Source of the DNA: JANPII01 sp031424915
GTDB taxonomy: Bacteria; Pseudomonadota; Alphaproteobacteria; Rickettsiales; Midichloriaceae
Direction: 5' to 3'
NCBI GenBank assembly: GCA_031424915.1
Contig: JANPII010000046.1
Span: 1 to 10,200, forward strand
Length of the DNA stretch: 10,200 nt
This document shows, one piece after another, positions 1 through 7,194 of the stretch. A program made the translations under genes and the position numbers. How positions within the stretch are numbered: the stretch's first letter is position 1; each line of letters opens with the position of its first letter. Below the pieces are notes generated by a model. That model had not been told where the DNA came from and ran no database searches. It saw only the letters and a program-made list of their open reading frames with translations.

Positions 1-357
1 CATTGGTCTAATACAAAACTGAGATTAGAAGGCTTTTGTAAGCTTTAGTATGGTTATAATGCCAAATCTAGGAAATAACTATACACTTGAAGCGGCGCCT
101 ATTTGGTAATTTTAATATACCATTTTTGCGCAAGTATTTGAATACAGGCGTCTCAAAGATATGCCAAAATTCCTCAAAAATTTTCAAGTGTGCACTTATT
201 TCCTAGACTTGGTATAAGAAGTATGTAAGCGTTGATATGCAACCTGGGTTAATTAACAATGTAGTGTGATTTTATACTAACTTGTCAGATCAAATCTTGA
301 CTTTTAAAACTAAGCAAAGTAAAGCAAAAAGCACAACGCCTTATAAACTTGCATAAG
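1..357. other. Non-coding region downstream of the megatron gene
   Basis: No credible gene was seen on either strand. The main content is a MITE-like element at 57-217, listed separately. Positions 218-357 are AT-rich and hold a perfect 10-bp palindrome, GTTAATTAAC, at 248-257; nothing ties it to a regulator. The sequence just after the megatron stop codon forms only a 5-bp hairpin (CTTAT/ATAAG on the minus strand) with no T-run, so I do not call a terminator. Confidence 0.6.
57..217 (+). mobile_element. MITE-like inverted-repeat element, copy 1
   Basis: A 161-bp non-coding element with terminal inverted repeats of about 35 bp. The left end (57-92) matches the reverse complement of the right end (about 183-217) with few mismatches; the shared consensus includes CTAGGAAATAA and CACTTGAA. 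A second copy lies at 4153-4318 in the same orientation. Positions 128-180 are identical to 4224-4276 in that copy (53 of 53 bases), including a 12-bp palindrome, GTATTTGAATAC, at 134-145. Short size, terminal inverted repeats, no coding capacity and more than one copy fit a miniature inverted-repeat transposable element. The ends lie next to TATA-rich sequence, so a TA target duplication is possible, but I cannot assign a transposase family. The exact ends are uncertain by a few bases. Confidence 0.75.
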
Positions 358-3300
358 TTACAAATTATCCTCATGATATGATGAATTGCCCTGGGCATCA
401 ATGCGGGCAGTAGTATATGGCCCAGTTCCAAGTTTTGCTGAAACCTGTGCAACTTGAACAATAAGTTCATCCCATGTATCTGGCAGACCATATGTTTTCC
501 ATCCTTGAGCATCTATTCTATATTCATTACTAGTGCAGGTGTTTATATGAATAATACGTTCTTTGTATAGAATTTTTACCTGATATTTCTCGCTAGCTTC
601 ACCCAGGGCTGTTTTATCATGTACATCCCACGTATCGCTGCCTCGGGCCCATGAGTTATTGGCGCGGCTACTAATCCGCGTACGCCTATACCATTTGATT
701 GTCAGATGTAGCTTAGCGCTAGCTGATGCCTGTACATAAACCGGAGTAAACGGCAATAGTGTCTTAGCTTTATAGGCTAATTCTTGCTTCACCTCGTCTG
801 TATTGCTGCCTAGGCTAATTGCCTTGCAAATAAAATGCTGGCCAGCATAATCACTGGATAGTGGAATTATGCCCACACTATCATCAAGTAGAATAAAACG
901 TTCTGTAGGTTCATGAGTGCGACTATGCAGCTCCGTGCCATATCGTCCGCGCAGTAGGTTACTTAGCTCATATTGGTAGGGCTTGATAAGCTTAGCATGT
1001 TGAAACTGAATGATCTCATTGCCAACCAGTGCTGTATTTATACCCTCTGCCAATTCCCTTTCAGTAACGCTGCTTAGCTTGCCATATAAAATATTGACGT
1101 ATATCCGGTTTGTCCTATCTAGCACACATGTTGTATTGATTGGCGCTAACTTGCCTAATAAACGTCCTATGGTTGCAGGTTTGCGCAGTGTACATGCTGC
1201 TTGAAATTCTCCTGGCTGATGCAAATCAGTATATATAACTGCACCGCGCCAATTTGGTCCACCACAGGCGGCAACACAAAATCTACTATGATCACCATAT
1301 AACTCTTCCCTAGCAAGTAGGGGGATGTCTATCACTTCAAAATGAGTGGTTCCTGGGTTACGATCTAAATCCAAGCTATTATTAAATCGGAAGGTGGGAT
1401 TAAGGTTACTTTCTGCGTAAATAGATAAATTCTCACACACGCCTTCTAAGCGTATGCATCGGTCTTTAAAGATGTATAGGCTGGTTATACGTATGACAGA
1501 ATTGCTAATCTTAATTACATCTCCGGGAACAAAGTGTATGTATTTAGGAGGCAGCATAAAAGAGTATTCAGTACGCTCTAACCAAGCATTAAATAGATTG
1601 ACTTCGGCAATTGATGCCGCCTGCTCTTGCTGTAGTACCAGTGGGAAGTTGAGTGTAAGCTTAGTGGTGCTTGCGGTAAAATGACGTTGGGCATGCTGGT
1701 TAGCCACCCCGTAGTTATTATATCGGTCAATGAAGTTGACATCGACGTGCTGAGGCAGCTCTGCCTCTTGCTTCAGCTTAATCTGCAGAGTATCACTAAG
1801 CCCCTCACGCACTGGCATAGCTAGCAGATCCTTGGCGTCTACTGTTATAACTTGCTTATGTTGCCTTGGTATAAAAACGACATTTTGCTCTATAAGGCTA
1901 GTGTCAAAAAAGTAAGCTTGTTGCAATGCTTCTAATATTATACGTGGTGTTGTTTGGCAATTAATTAGCACTCCCTCTACCACTTCGTGCAACCGCGATA
2001 CATCGATATCCGCTGTTTCTAATCCTGCACGGTAACAAAGATCGGCAACAACTTGAGCTAGGCCTACTGCACCTAATTTACCCTGTATCCAATGGCCGCG
2101 GTGCCAGCAGTCCCCATCACTCCATACTCCTTTAAGGTCTGGCCAAAAAGGAAAAGGACGGGCATCCCAAGTCCATAAGAAGCGCCGTTCTATCATGTCT
2201 GAGCTACCCCAACGTCGCTCAGTAGCTGTAATGCCAACACGTTGTGCGAATAAATTAACTCGGCCCTCTGAGTGTCGTGGTAAATGCGACTCTATGCTGT
2301 CATTACTCCAAAAAACATTCGGTTGATTAGTAGCGCAGTCAACTGAAGGGAAGCCATATTCGGTAAACCAAATTTTCTTAGAGCGCGGCTGCCAGGCACT
2401 TACATTTCCATCAGGGTTTATATGCTGATTCTCCCACCACCACGTGATGTTCTTCCAGGCATATTGTGGGGATAATGCTTCTTTCCGATGATCATCTAAA
2501 TAATGGTAATCATAACCTTCTCCACTATCCCAGCCTGCTATAACTTCATCTAAATGGTGTCTGCCTTGCGCCTTGCCTTCAGTTAGAGGGAAATAAGCAT
2601 CGATGCCAATAAAATCAATATCTGCAGAAGCCCATAATGAGTCTAGGTGATACCACCCACCATCAGTATGATGATATTCACTCCAATCTGCTGCGTATGT
2701 AACTTTCACTGTTGGACCAAGGATATTTTTTACCTCACGTGCTAGCTCTATAAAATAGTCAACCGCCGTAAACTTAGTAAAAAATCCCTCGATTTTATTC
2801 AACCCAACCATCTCAGATCCTATAACAAAGGCCTCAACTTTGCCGCGTACCAATTGGGCATAGTGTAGGATAAAGTTTTTATATCCATCAGATTTGGTAA
2901 AAAAGTGGTCCACACTATGGGGGCTGCCGTACATACGCCCACGCCAAGGTTTTTGTATAGTATCGATAAACAATATGGGATAAAACATAATATTGTAACC
3001 ACGCTGGCGCAACTCATCTAGAAATCTCAGCACTGCAGCATCGCTAGTGCTTCCACCATATATAGGACGATTATCTATCTGAGTTATAAGGTGAGCATTG
3101 CTACGATTATATTTTCCCACTCTCCAAATATCTGGGGAGGTTTCGCTGCCATACTTATACTCCACGCCTGGTTTTATGCTACATTCGCTAATATCAAGGC
3201 TAGTGCCAAACCATCCGACTACCGGGGCTACCCACTCTAGGTTTGGTAGCGTACTTTTCATATCATCTAAAGCTACGATAGCATTGGTTTTGTCATGTAC

Positions 3301-4083
3301 TGTGTGTTTATTTATCGCCTGGGCTGGGCCTCGGTGCAAAGGCGCGCCCTTTTCAGTTATATCACTATCGCGCTTGTATTGCGGTATGGTATCATAAACA
3401 AACTCACCAGAGCCTGGAATAATGATTACGGAACGTACGAGATCTTCTGCTCTTTCCTGGCTGCTACTAAGCAACCGCTTTACTTCAAAGCTAAAAAACG
3501 GTATGCGATTGCCAAATATAGCCAGTTGTAAATCTTCAATTACAATGTATGCAAGGTCACGATAAGCTGGGACTTGTCCTACTCCTTCTATGCTTTCAAT
3601 TAGTGGATCTGGCAGCTGATTCGGGACTCCATGATATATACGTATGTTATAGGCTTGTGTGTCGAAAGGTTGCTCATCAGCCCAAATACGCGCTACTGCA
3701 GCAATAGGGCCTTCACACAGCGCAATGGCCAGGGATATAGAACAGAAATAGTCAGTGTGTGCATGCTTAAGGCGCGAACCTTTGCCGCCAATAGTCTCAG
3801 AAATAGTGGCTTTGTATTCACTTATTGGGCTTATCCAAATGATGTTGCCTGCTATTTTCACAGTTCCATAAATGATTGGAATCATCTGTCCGTAGGTTGA
3901 CTGCTGCACTGAGAGTTCCGCAATTCGCGCACCATGTGTTTGCTTCGTGCCACCAAAAGCAGAGCGATCTACAACCTGTCCCAATAATGTACCGGCGAGC
4001 TGCCCTAATGATGCTCCTGCTTGGTTGCCAAATAAGCTAGAGCCTAAGGCACTACCAGCGTTGCCTAATACTATAGATGCCAT
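358..4083 (-). CDS. GTA/phage baseplate megatron protein with TIM-barrel-like domain (RcGTA gp15 type)
   Basis: A 1241-residue structural protein of the RcGTA gp15 'megatron' family, which forms the tail-tip baseplate of gene transfer agents and related siphophages. The Gly/Ala-rich N-terminus (residues 1-45) is typical of the family. A glycoside-hydrolase-like TIM barrel spans roughly residues 280-680. It keeps a glutamate at both places expected for this fold: E424 in IGSEMVG and E575 in WFTEYGF. WASADIDFIGIDAYFP (484-499) and the Trp-rich FLWTWDARPFPFWPD block (635-649) are further family marks. A phage-tail_3-like region probably follows (about 740-900). The C-terminal part has the characteristic GNEIIQFQ...YELSNLLRGRYGTE segment. 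Length is close to that of RcGTA gp15 (about 1300), and the frame is intact. The ATG at 4083 has an AGGAG 5 bases upstream. No other GTA gene is adjacent, so whether it serves a working particle is unknown. Family assignment is strong; the domain edges are estimates. Confidence 0.9.
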   Translation of the reverse strand: MASIVLGNAGSALGSSLFGNQAGASLGQLAGTLLGQVVDRSAFGGTKQTHGARIAELSVQQSTYGQMIPIIYGTVKIAGNIIWISPISEYKATISETIGGKGSRLKHAHTDYFCSISLAIALCEGPIAAVARIWADEQPFDTQAYNIRIYHGVPNQLPDPLIESIEGVGQVPAYRDLAYIVIEDLQLAIFGNRIPFFSFEVKRLLSSSQERAEDLVRSVIIIPGSGEFVYDTIPQYKRDSDITEKGAPLHRGPAQAINKHTVHDKTNAIVALDDMKSTLPNLEWVAPVVGWFGTSLDISECSIKPGVEYKYGSETSPDIWRVGKYNRSNAHLITQIDNRPIYGGSTSDAAVLRFLDELRQRGYNIMFYPILFIDTIQKPWRGRMYGSPHSVDHFFTKSDGYKNFILHYAQLVRGKVEAFVIGSEMVGLNKIEGFFTKFTAVDYFIELAREVKNILGPTVKVTYAADWSEYHHTDGGWYHLDSLWASADIDFIGIDAYFPLTEGKAQGRHHLDEVIAGWDSGEGYDYHYLDDHRKEALSPQYAWKNITWWWENQHINPDGNVSAWQPRSKKIWFTEYGFPSVDCATNQPNVFWSNDSIESHLPRHSEGRVNLFAQRVGITATERRWGSSDMIERRFLWTWDARPFPFWPDLKGVWSDGDCWHRGHWIQGKLGAVGLAQVVADLCYRAGLETADIDVSRLHEVVEGVLINCQTTPRIILEALQQAYFFDTSLIEQNVVFIPRQHKQVITVDAKDLLAMPVREGLSDTLQIKLKQEAELPQHVDVNFIDRYNNYGVANQHAQRHFTASTTKLTLNFPLVLQQEQAASIAEVNLFNAWLERTEYSFMLPPKYIHFVPGDVIKISNSVIRITSLYIFKDRCIRLEGVCENLSIYAESNLNPTFRFNNSLDLDRNPGTTHFEVIDIPLLAREELYGDHSRFCVAACGGPNWRGAVIYTDLHQPGEFQAACTLRKPATIGRLLGKLAPINTTCVLDRTNRIYVNILYGKLSSVTERELAEGINTALVGNEIIQFQHAKLIKPYQYELSNLLRGRYGTELHSRTHEPTERFILLDDSVGIIPLSSDYAGQHFICKAISLGSNTDEVKQELAYKAKTLLPFTPVYVQASASAKLHLTIKWYRRTRISSRANNSWARGSDTWDVHDKTALGEASEKYQVKILYKERIIHINTCTSNEYRIDAQGWKTYGLPDTWDELIVQVAQVSAKLGTGPYTTARIDAQGNSSYHEDNL

Positions 4084-4088
4084 AATTT

Positions 4089-4111
4089 CTCCTAAGTGTT
4101 TATCCCTTAGG
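4089..4111 (-). promoter_or_regulatory. Ribosome-binding site of the megatron gene, inside a possible hairpin
   Basis: On the minus strand AGGAG (4093 to 4089) lies 5 bases before the ATG and decides the start. The 3' arm of a perfect 6-bp hairpin, CCTAAG (4111-4106) with CTTAGG (4096-4091) around a 9-base loop, overlaps the first three bases of this site. Folding could hide the ribosome-binding site. The site itself is clear; the regulatory role is inference. Confidence 0.5.
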
Positions 4112-4152
4112 CTTTAGCAGTAGTTTAGAGCGCGCGGAAGTCATTTTTTTGT

Positions 4153-4318
4153 TAATATCAAGCCTAGGAAATAAGTGAACACTTGAAGCGGCACCTTTTT
4201 GGTAATTTTACCATAACATTTTCGCGCAAGTATTTGAATACAGGCGTCTCAAAGATATGCCAAAATTCCTCAAAAACTCTTGCTTCAAATGTGAACTTAT
4301 TTCCTAAACTTGATATAA
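4153..4318 (+). mobile_element. MITE-like inverted-repeat element, copy 2
   Basis: A 166-bp second copy of the element at 57-217, in the same orientation. The left end (4153-4190) and the reverse complement of the right end (about 4283-4318) share TATCAAG, TAGGAAATAAGT and TTGAAGC, making terminal inverted repeats of about 36 bp. The 53-bp core at 4224-4276 is identical to copy 1, with the palindrome at 4230-4241. The two copies differ mainly in the outer arms, and copy 2 has about five extra bases before the right arm. It sits between the divergent megatron gene and ABC operon, so it may influence transcription of either. No coding capacity was seen. Confidence 0.75.
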
Positions 4319-4334
4319 CTTATGAAATAGAATG

Positions 4335-4363
4335 TTGACACCCTAATATAACAATGGTACGCT
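4335..4363 (+). promoter_or_regulatory. Candidate promoter for the ABC importer operon
   Basis: A perfect -35 hexamer, TTGACA (4335-4340), is followed after 17 bases by TACGCT (4358-4363), a weak -10 matching 3 of 6 consensus bases. Spacing and position before the operon are right, but the poor -10 keeps this tentative. If it is used, transcription would start near 4370, inside the inverted repeat described for this leader. Confidence 0.3.
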
Positions 4364-4397
4364 CAATCCCATTATTATGTACAGTATTAGGGTTTTT
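4340..4397 (+). promoter_or_regulatory. Nested inverted repeat with T-run in the ABC operon leader
   Basis: ACCCTAATA (4340-4348) pairs perfectly with TATTAGGGT (4385-4393), followed by a T-run (4393-4397). Inside the loop, AATGG (4353-4357) pairs with CCATT (4369-4373). The shape resembles an attenuator or a weak intrinsic terminator, but the outer stem has only three G-C pairs and a long interior. It overlaps a 20-codon open frame (ATG 4354, TGA 4411-4413) encoding MVRSIPLLCTVLGFLLWLL, which has no clear ribosome-binding site. No known riboswitch was recognised. The structure is seen; its function is a guess. Confidence 0.3.
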
Positions 4398-4488
4398 ATT
4401 GTGGCTATTGTGATAGTTAAAAACTCCCGAGACATGCGGTGTTCGATACCAATGTTTTAAACCTTTATTTCGTCAACTTTAACTTTAC

Positions 4489-4493
4489 GGGGA
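4489..4493 (+). promoter_or_regulatory. Ribosome-binding site of the substrate-binding protein gene
   Basis: GGGGA ends 7 bases before the ATG at 4501, a normal spacing, but only 1 base before an in-frame TTG at 4495. This favours ATG 4501 as the start. Confidence 0.55.
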
Positions 4494-4500
4494 TTTGGCA

Positions 4501-5505
4501 ATGCTTAAATTACTTAAAATGCTTAACTTCAAAGACTATTTTTTACTTTTCATTTTAACCGCCGCTGGGATAGGTGTTTACATTAACATATTGGATAGGC
4601 AGAGGGAGGGAGCGCATTTAGTTGCCATAGCTAACTGGGGGCCGCATAACTCTTTGGAAGAATCTATTCAAGGCCTGAAAGCAGAGCTTACTCGCCAAGG
4701 TTTTATTGAAGGAGAAAAAATTCATTATGAAATTGCAGATGTAGGTTTTGATCCTTCTTTAATTGGCCAAATGATTACAAAGCTTAAAAGCTCTAACCCT
4801 AAGGTTATGGTAGTGCTAGGTACTCCTGTAGCACAATCTGCCAAAAATCTAGTTAAAGATATTCCATTAGTATTTGGCGATATCACTGATCCTGTAGAAG
4901 CTGGGTTGGTTAAAAAAGCCAACAAAGCTGCGGGAAATATGAGTGGGGCTTCTGATAAACAAGACTTAAACATTCTATTGGATTTTGCTAAGAAGCTCAT
5001 ACCACATGCACATACTGTTGGCGTATTATACTCAACGGCTGAAGCCAATGATGCAGCTCTAGTTAAAATGCTTGAAGCGGCAGCTGAAAAAGCACAAATG
5101 CAAGTCATAGCAGTACCAGTGGATCAAGCTAGGGACGTGCCAATGAGAATGCAGGCATTTAAGGATAAGGTAGATTTCATATATGTGGGAGTCAGCGGTC
5201 CTATACAACCTACATTGCCAGCGATTGTGGCAGCTGCTGATAAGATGAAGATTCCTGTATTTAATGCAGATTCTGAAGCAGTACAAAAACATCAGGTGCT
5301 TGCAAGCTTTGGTGTAGATTATAGGCGTGTCGGAAGAAATATGGGAAGAATAGTAGGCTACCTATTAAATAGAGGCCATATAAGCGATGTAGGCCCCATG
5401 TATCCTACCGCTTCAGAGCATCATGGCTTCATAAGTAAGAAAAAGGCAGAGAGCTTAGATATTCCACTTCCAGCTTCACTCGACAATGTTACCATTGTAG
5501 AATAG
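4501..5505 (+). CDS. ABC importer substrate-binding protein, TrpX-like (ABC_sub_bind family)
   Basis: A 334-residue extracytoplasmic binding protein that should capture a small solute and pass it to the permease encoded downstream. The N-terminus has a short basic stretch and one hydrophobic segment (residues about 14-30), fitting a signal peptide or an uncleaved membrane anchor. There is no cysteine near it, hence no lipobox. After that comes a two-lobed periplasmic-binding fold of the ABC_sub_bind (TrpX-like) type: VAIANWGPHNSLEESIQGLK at about 41-60, VMVVLGTPVAQSAKN, PLVFGDITDPVEAGLV and VDFIYVGVSGPI are typical. Streptococcal relatives take up tryptophan, but other members differ in substrate, so the ligand cannot be stated here. 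First gene of a three-gene operon; its TAG is 2 bases before the ATPase start. ATG 4501 is chosen over TTG 4495 because of the ribosome-binding site. Confidence 0.85.
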   Translation: MLKLLKMLNFKDYFLLFILTAAGIGVYINILDRQREGAHLVAIANWGPHNSLEESIQGLKAELTRQGFIEGEKIHYEIADVGFDPSLIGQMITKLKSSNPKVMVVLGTPVAQSAKNLVKDIPLVFGDITDPVEAGLVKKANKAAGNMSGASDKQDLNILLDFAKKLIPHAHTVGVLYSTAEANDAALVKMLEAAAEKAQMQVIAVPVDQARDVPMRMQAFKDKVDFIYVGVSGPIQPTLPAIVAAADKMKIPVFNADSEAVQKHQVLASFGVDYRRVGRNMGRIVGYLLNRGHISDVGPMYPTASEHHGFISKKKAESLDIPLPASLDNVTIVE

Positions 5506-5507
5506 TA

Positions 5508-6275
5508 ATGTTGCAGCTTACGAATATCCAGAAGTCTTTTTCTGGAAACTTTGAACCTACCTTAAAAGGTATAAACTTAGAGCTATTAGCAGGTGAATTT
5601 TGCGTATTAATAGGCAGCAATGGCTCTGGTAAATCTACCTTACTGCGCAGCATAGCGGGTGAATACCAGACTGACACAGGACATATTAAAATTGCAGGTC
5701 AAGATGTCACCGCCATGTCTTTGAGCAGGCGAGCCTCATTTATTGGCAGTGTGACACAAGACATTAACAAAGGCACAATCCCAGAGATGACTTTGCTTGA
5801 GAATATGGTTTTGAGCTGTATGCGCTGTAGAAAAAGCTCTTTACGATTTTATGCAGTACACGAAGAGGAGGTGTTGCGCATCGTGCAAGGATTAGGCATG
5901 GGCTTAGAGCAATACCTATATTCGCCACTTAACGTATTATCAGGTGGGCAGCGTCAAATGATTGCTACATTAATGGCTATTGCTTCTAAGCCCACAATAT
6001 TGCTGCTAGATGAGCACACTAGCGCATTAGACCCTAAAACACAAAGCATACTGATGGAATATACTGCCAACAGCGTCGCCCAAAAAAATATCACTACTCT
6101 TATGATTACCCATAAACTAGATGATGCAATACGGTATGGCGACCGCATAATTATGATGGATCGAGGCTGTATTGTGCTAGATACTAAAGATAAACAGAGC
6201 TTACAAGTGAATGAATTGCTTGCGCTGTTTCACCACTATGAAGACATGATGTTGCAGTCGGAAGGAGCAGTATAA
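5508..6275 (+). CDS. ABC importer ATP-binding protein
   Basis: A 255-residue cytoplasmic ATPase that powers the importer. All nucleotide-binding motifs are intact: Walker A GSNGSGKST (36-44), Q-loop Q84, signature LSGGQRQ (144-150), Walker B ILLLDE with catalytic E169 (164-169), D-loop SALD (172-175) and H-loop H202 in MITHK. Length is normal for a stand-alone ABC ATPase. The start lies 2 bases after the stop of the binding-protein gene with no good ribosome-binding site of its own, suggesting translational coupling. The stop TAA shares its last A with the ATG of the permease gene (TAATG at 6273-6277). By sequence it belongs with the TrpXYZ-like importers; the substrate is unknown. Confidence 0.93.
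   Translation: MLQLTNIQKSFSGNFEPTLKGINLELLAGEFCVLIGSNGSGKSTLLRSIAGEYQTDTGHIKIAGQDVTAMSLSRRASFIGSVTQDINKGTIPEMTLLENMVLSCMRCRKSSLRFYAVHEEEVLRIVQGLGMGLEQYLYSPLNVLSGGQRQMIATLMAIASKPTILLLDEHTSALDPKTQSILMEYTANSVAQKNITTLMITHKLDDAIRYGDRIIMMDRGCIVLDTKDKQSLQVNELLALFHHYEDMMLQSEGAV
6262..6267 (+). promoter_or_regulatory. Ribosome-binding site of the permease gene
   Basis: AAGGAG within the end of the ATPase gene lies 7 bases before the permease ATG at 6275. With the TAATG overlap it supports coupled translation of the two genes. Confidence 0.6.
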
Positions 6276-7111
6276 TGAATGAATTGATGCTAACTGGTAT
6301 AATGCAGGGCCTAGCCCTGGCGTTTGTTGCCATTGGAGTGATGATACCTTTTAGATTACTAAATTTCCCAGATTTAACTGCCGAAGGAGCATACCCCTTA
6401 GGTGGAGCGGTATGCGCTAGTCTTTTGCTTTTAGGCATACACCCCATATTAGCTGTATTATTATCTGCTATAGCTGCAGGAACAGTTGGTATAGGTACAG
6501 CTTTTGTGCATCTACGCTTCGGCGTAAACACTTTACTTGCAGGGATCATTCTTAGTACTATGCTCTACAGTGTAAATTTAAGACTGATGGCCAAGCCTAA
6601 TATTGCCCTGTTTGATCAACACCTATTATTTTATACAGATAGCACGCTCATAAGAAGTATAGTAGTTTTGAGTATACTTGCTGCCCTGGCTCTGCCATTA
6701 CTATTATTTTTGCGTACTGAGACAGGTTTGCGCTTACGAGCTGTAGGGCTAAATCCAGAGTTTGCTGCAAGGCAGGGTGTTTCCACGCAATATTATACAT
6801 TCTTAGGTTTGTTTTTAGGTAACATGTTAACTGGTCTTGCGGGAAGCCTTGTTGTGCAAATACAAGGCTATGCAGACATTGGTATGGGTGTGGGAATAGT
6901 AATCCACGCCTTAGCTGCGCTCATGATAGGTGAAAGCATAGTGGGCAATGCTAGCTTAGGAAGGCAGTTACTAGCCCCTTTTGTTGGGGCACTAATTTAT
7001 CAGCAAATTCAAGGATTTGCGTTACTAATAGGGCTAGCTCCTTCAGATTTAAAACTGCTTACTGGCTCTATATTGCTTCTTGTTATTGCGATGCGAGGAC
7101 GTATGTTATGA
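6275..7111 (+). CDS. ABC importer permease, branched-chain amino acid permease-like (BPD_transp_2)
   Basis: A 278-residue integral inner-membrane protein forming the translocation path. Several hydrophobic segments are visible, roughly at residues 4-25, 40-57, 58-78, 86-102, 127-147, 174-197, 205-220 and 231-253, with a last one near 260-274. The motif LNFPDLTAEGAYPLGGAV (29-46) is a hallmark of permeases paired with TrpX-type binding proteins. The cytoplasmic loop GLRLRAVGLNPEFAARQGVS (151-170) is the likely contact site for the ATPase. Only one permease gene is present, so it probably works as a homodimer. Its ATG overlaps the ATPase stop. It is the last gene of the operon: a candidate promoter for gmk begins 25 bases after its stop. 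Confidence 0.9.
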   Translation: MNELMLTGIMQGLALAFVAIGVMIPFRLLNFPDLTAEGAYPLGGAVCASLLLLGIHPILAVLLSAIAAGTVGIGTAFVHLRFGVNTLLAGIILSTMLYSVNLRLMAKPNIALFDQHLLFYTDSTLIRSIVVLSILAALALPLLLFLRTETGLRLRAVGLNPEFAARQGVSTQYYTFLGLFLGNMLTGLAGSLVVQIQGYADIGMGVGIVIHALAALMIGESIVGNASLGRQLLAPFVGALIYQQIQGFALLIGLAPSDLKLLTGSILLLVIAMRGRML

Positions 7112-7135
7112 TACTAAGCAAGCAGTGATAGCCGG

Positions 7136-7164
7136 TTGTATAATACACCGGGTTGTGTTATACT
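7136..7164 (+). promoter_or_regulatory. Promoter for gmk-rlmE
   Basis: TTGTAT (7136-7141, 4 of 6 bases of the -35 consensus) and TATACT (7159-7164, 5 of 6 of the -10 consensus) are separated by 17 bases. Transcription would begin near 7171, leaving a leader of about 24 bases before gmk. An imperfect inverted repeat (CCGG 7132-7135 with CCGG 7148-7151, plus inner pairs) overlaps the -35 region. Confidence 0.55.
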
Positions 7165-7194
7165 CACCACACGTTTGTTATGTGTAGATGATTG

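Noticed and set aside
4438..4450. tRNA T-loop-like sequence GGTGTTCGATACC
   Set aside because: Only a 3-bp stem surrounds the TTCGATA-like loop, and no acceptor, D or anticodon arm fits around it on either strand.
4725..5108. Minus-strand open frame inside the substrate-binding protein gene (127 codons)
   Set aside because: It is antisense to a well-supported gene and shows no recognisable motif.
7132..7151. Hairpin as intrinsic terminator of the ABC operon
   Set aside because: The stem is imperfect, the loop is almost absent, and no T-run follows; it overlaps the -35 of the gmk promoter. Termination here remains possible but unsupported.
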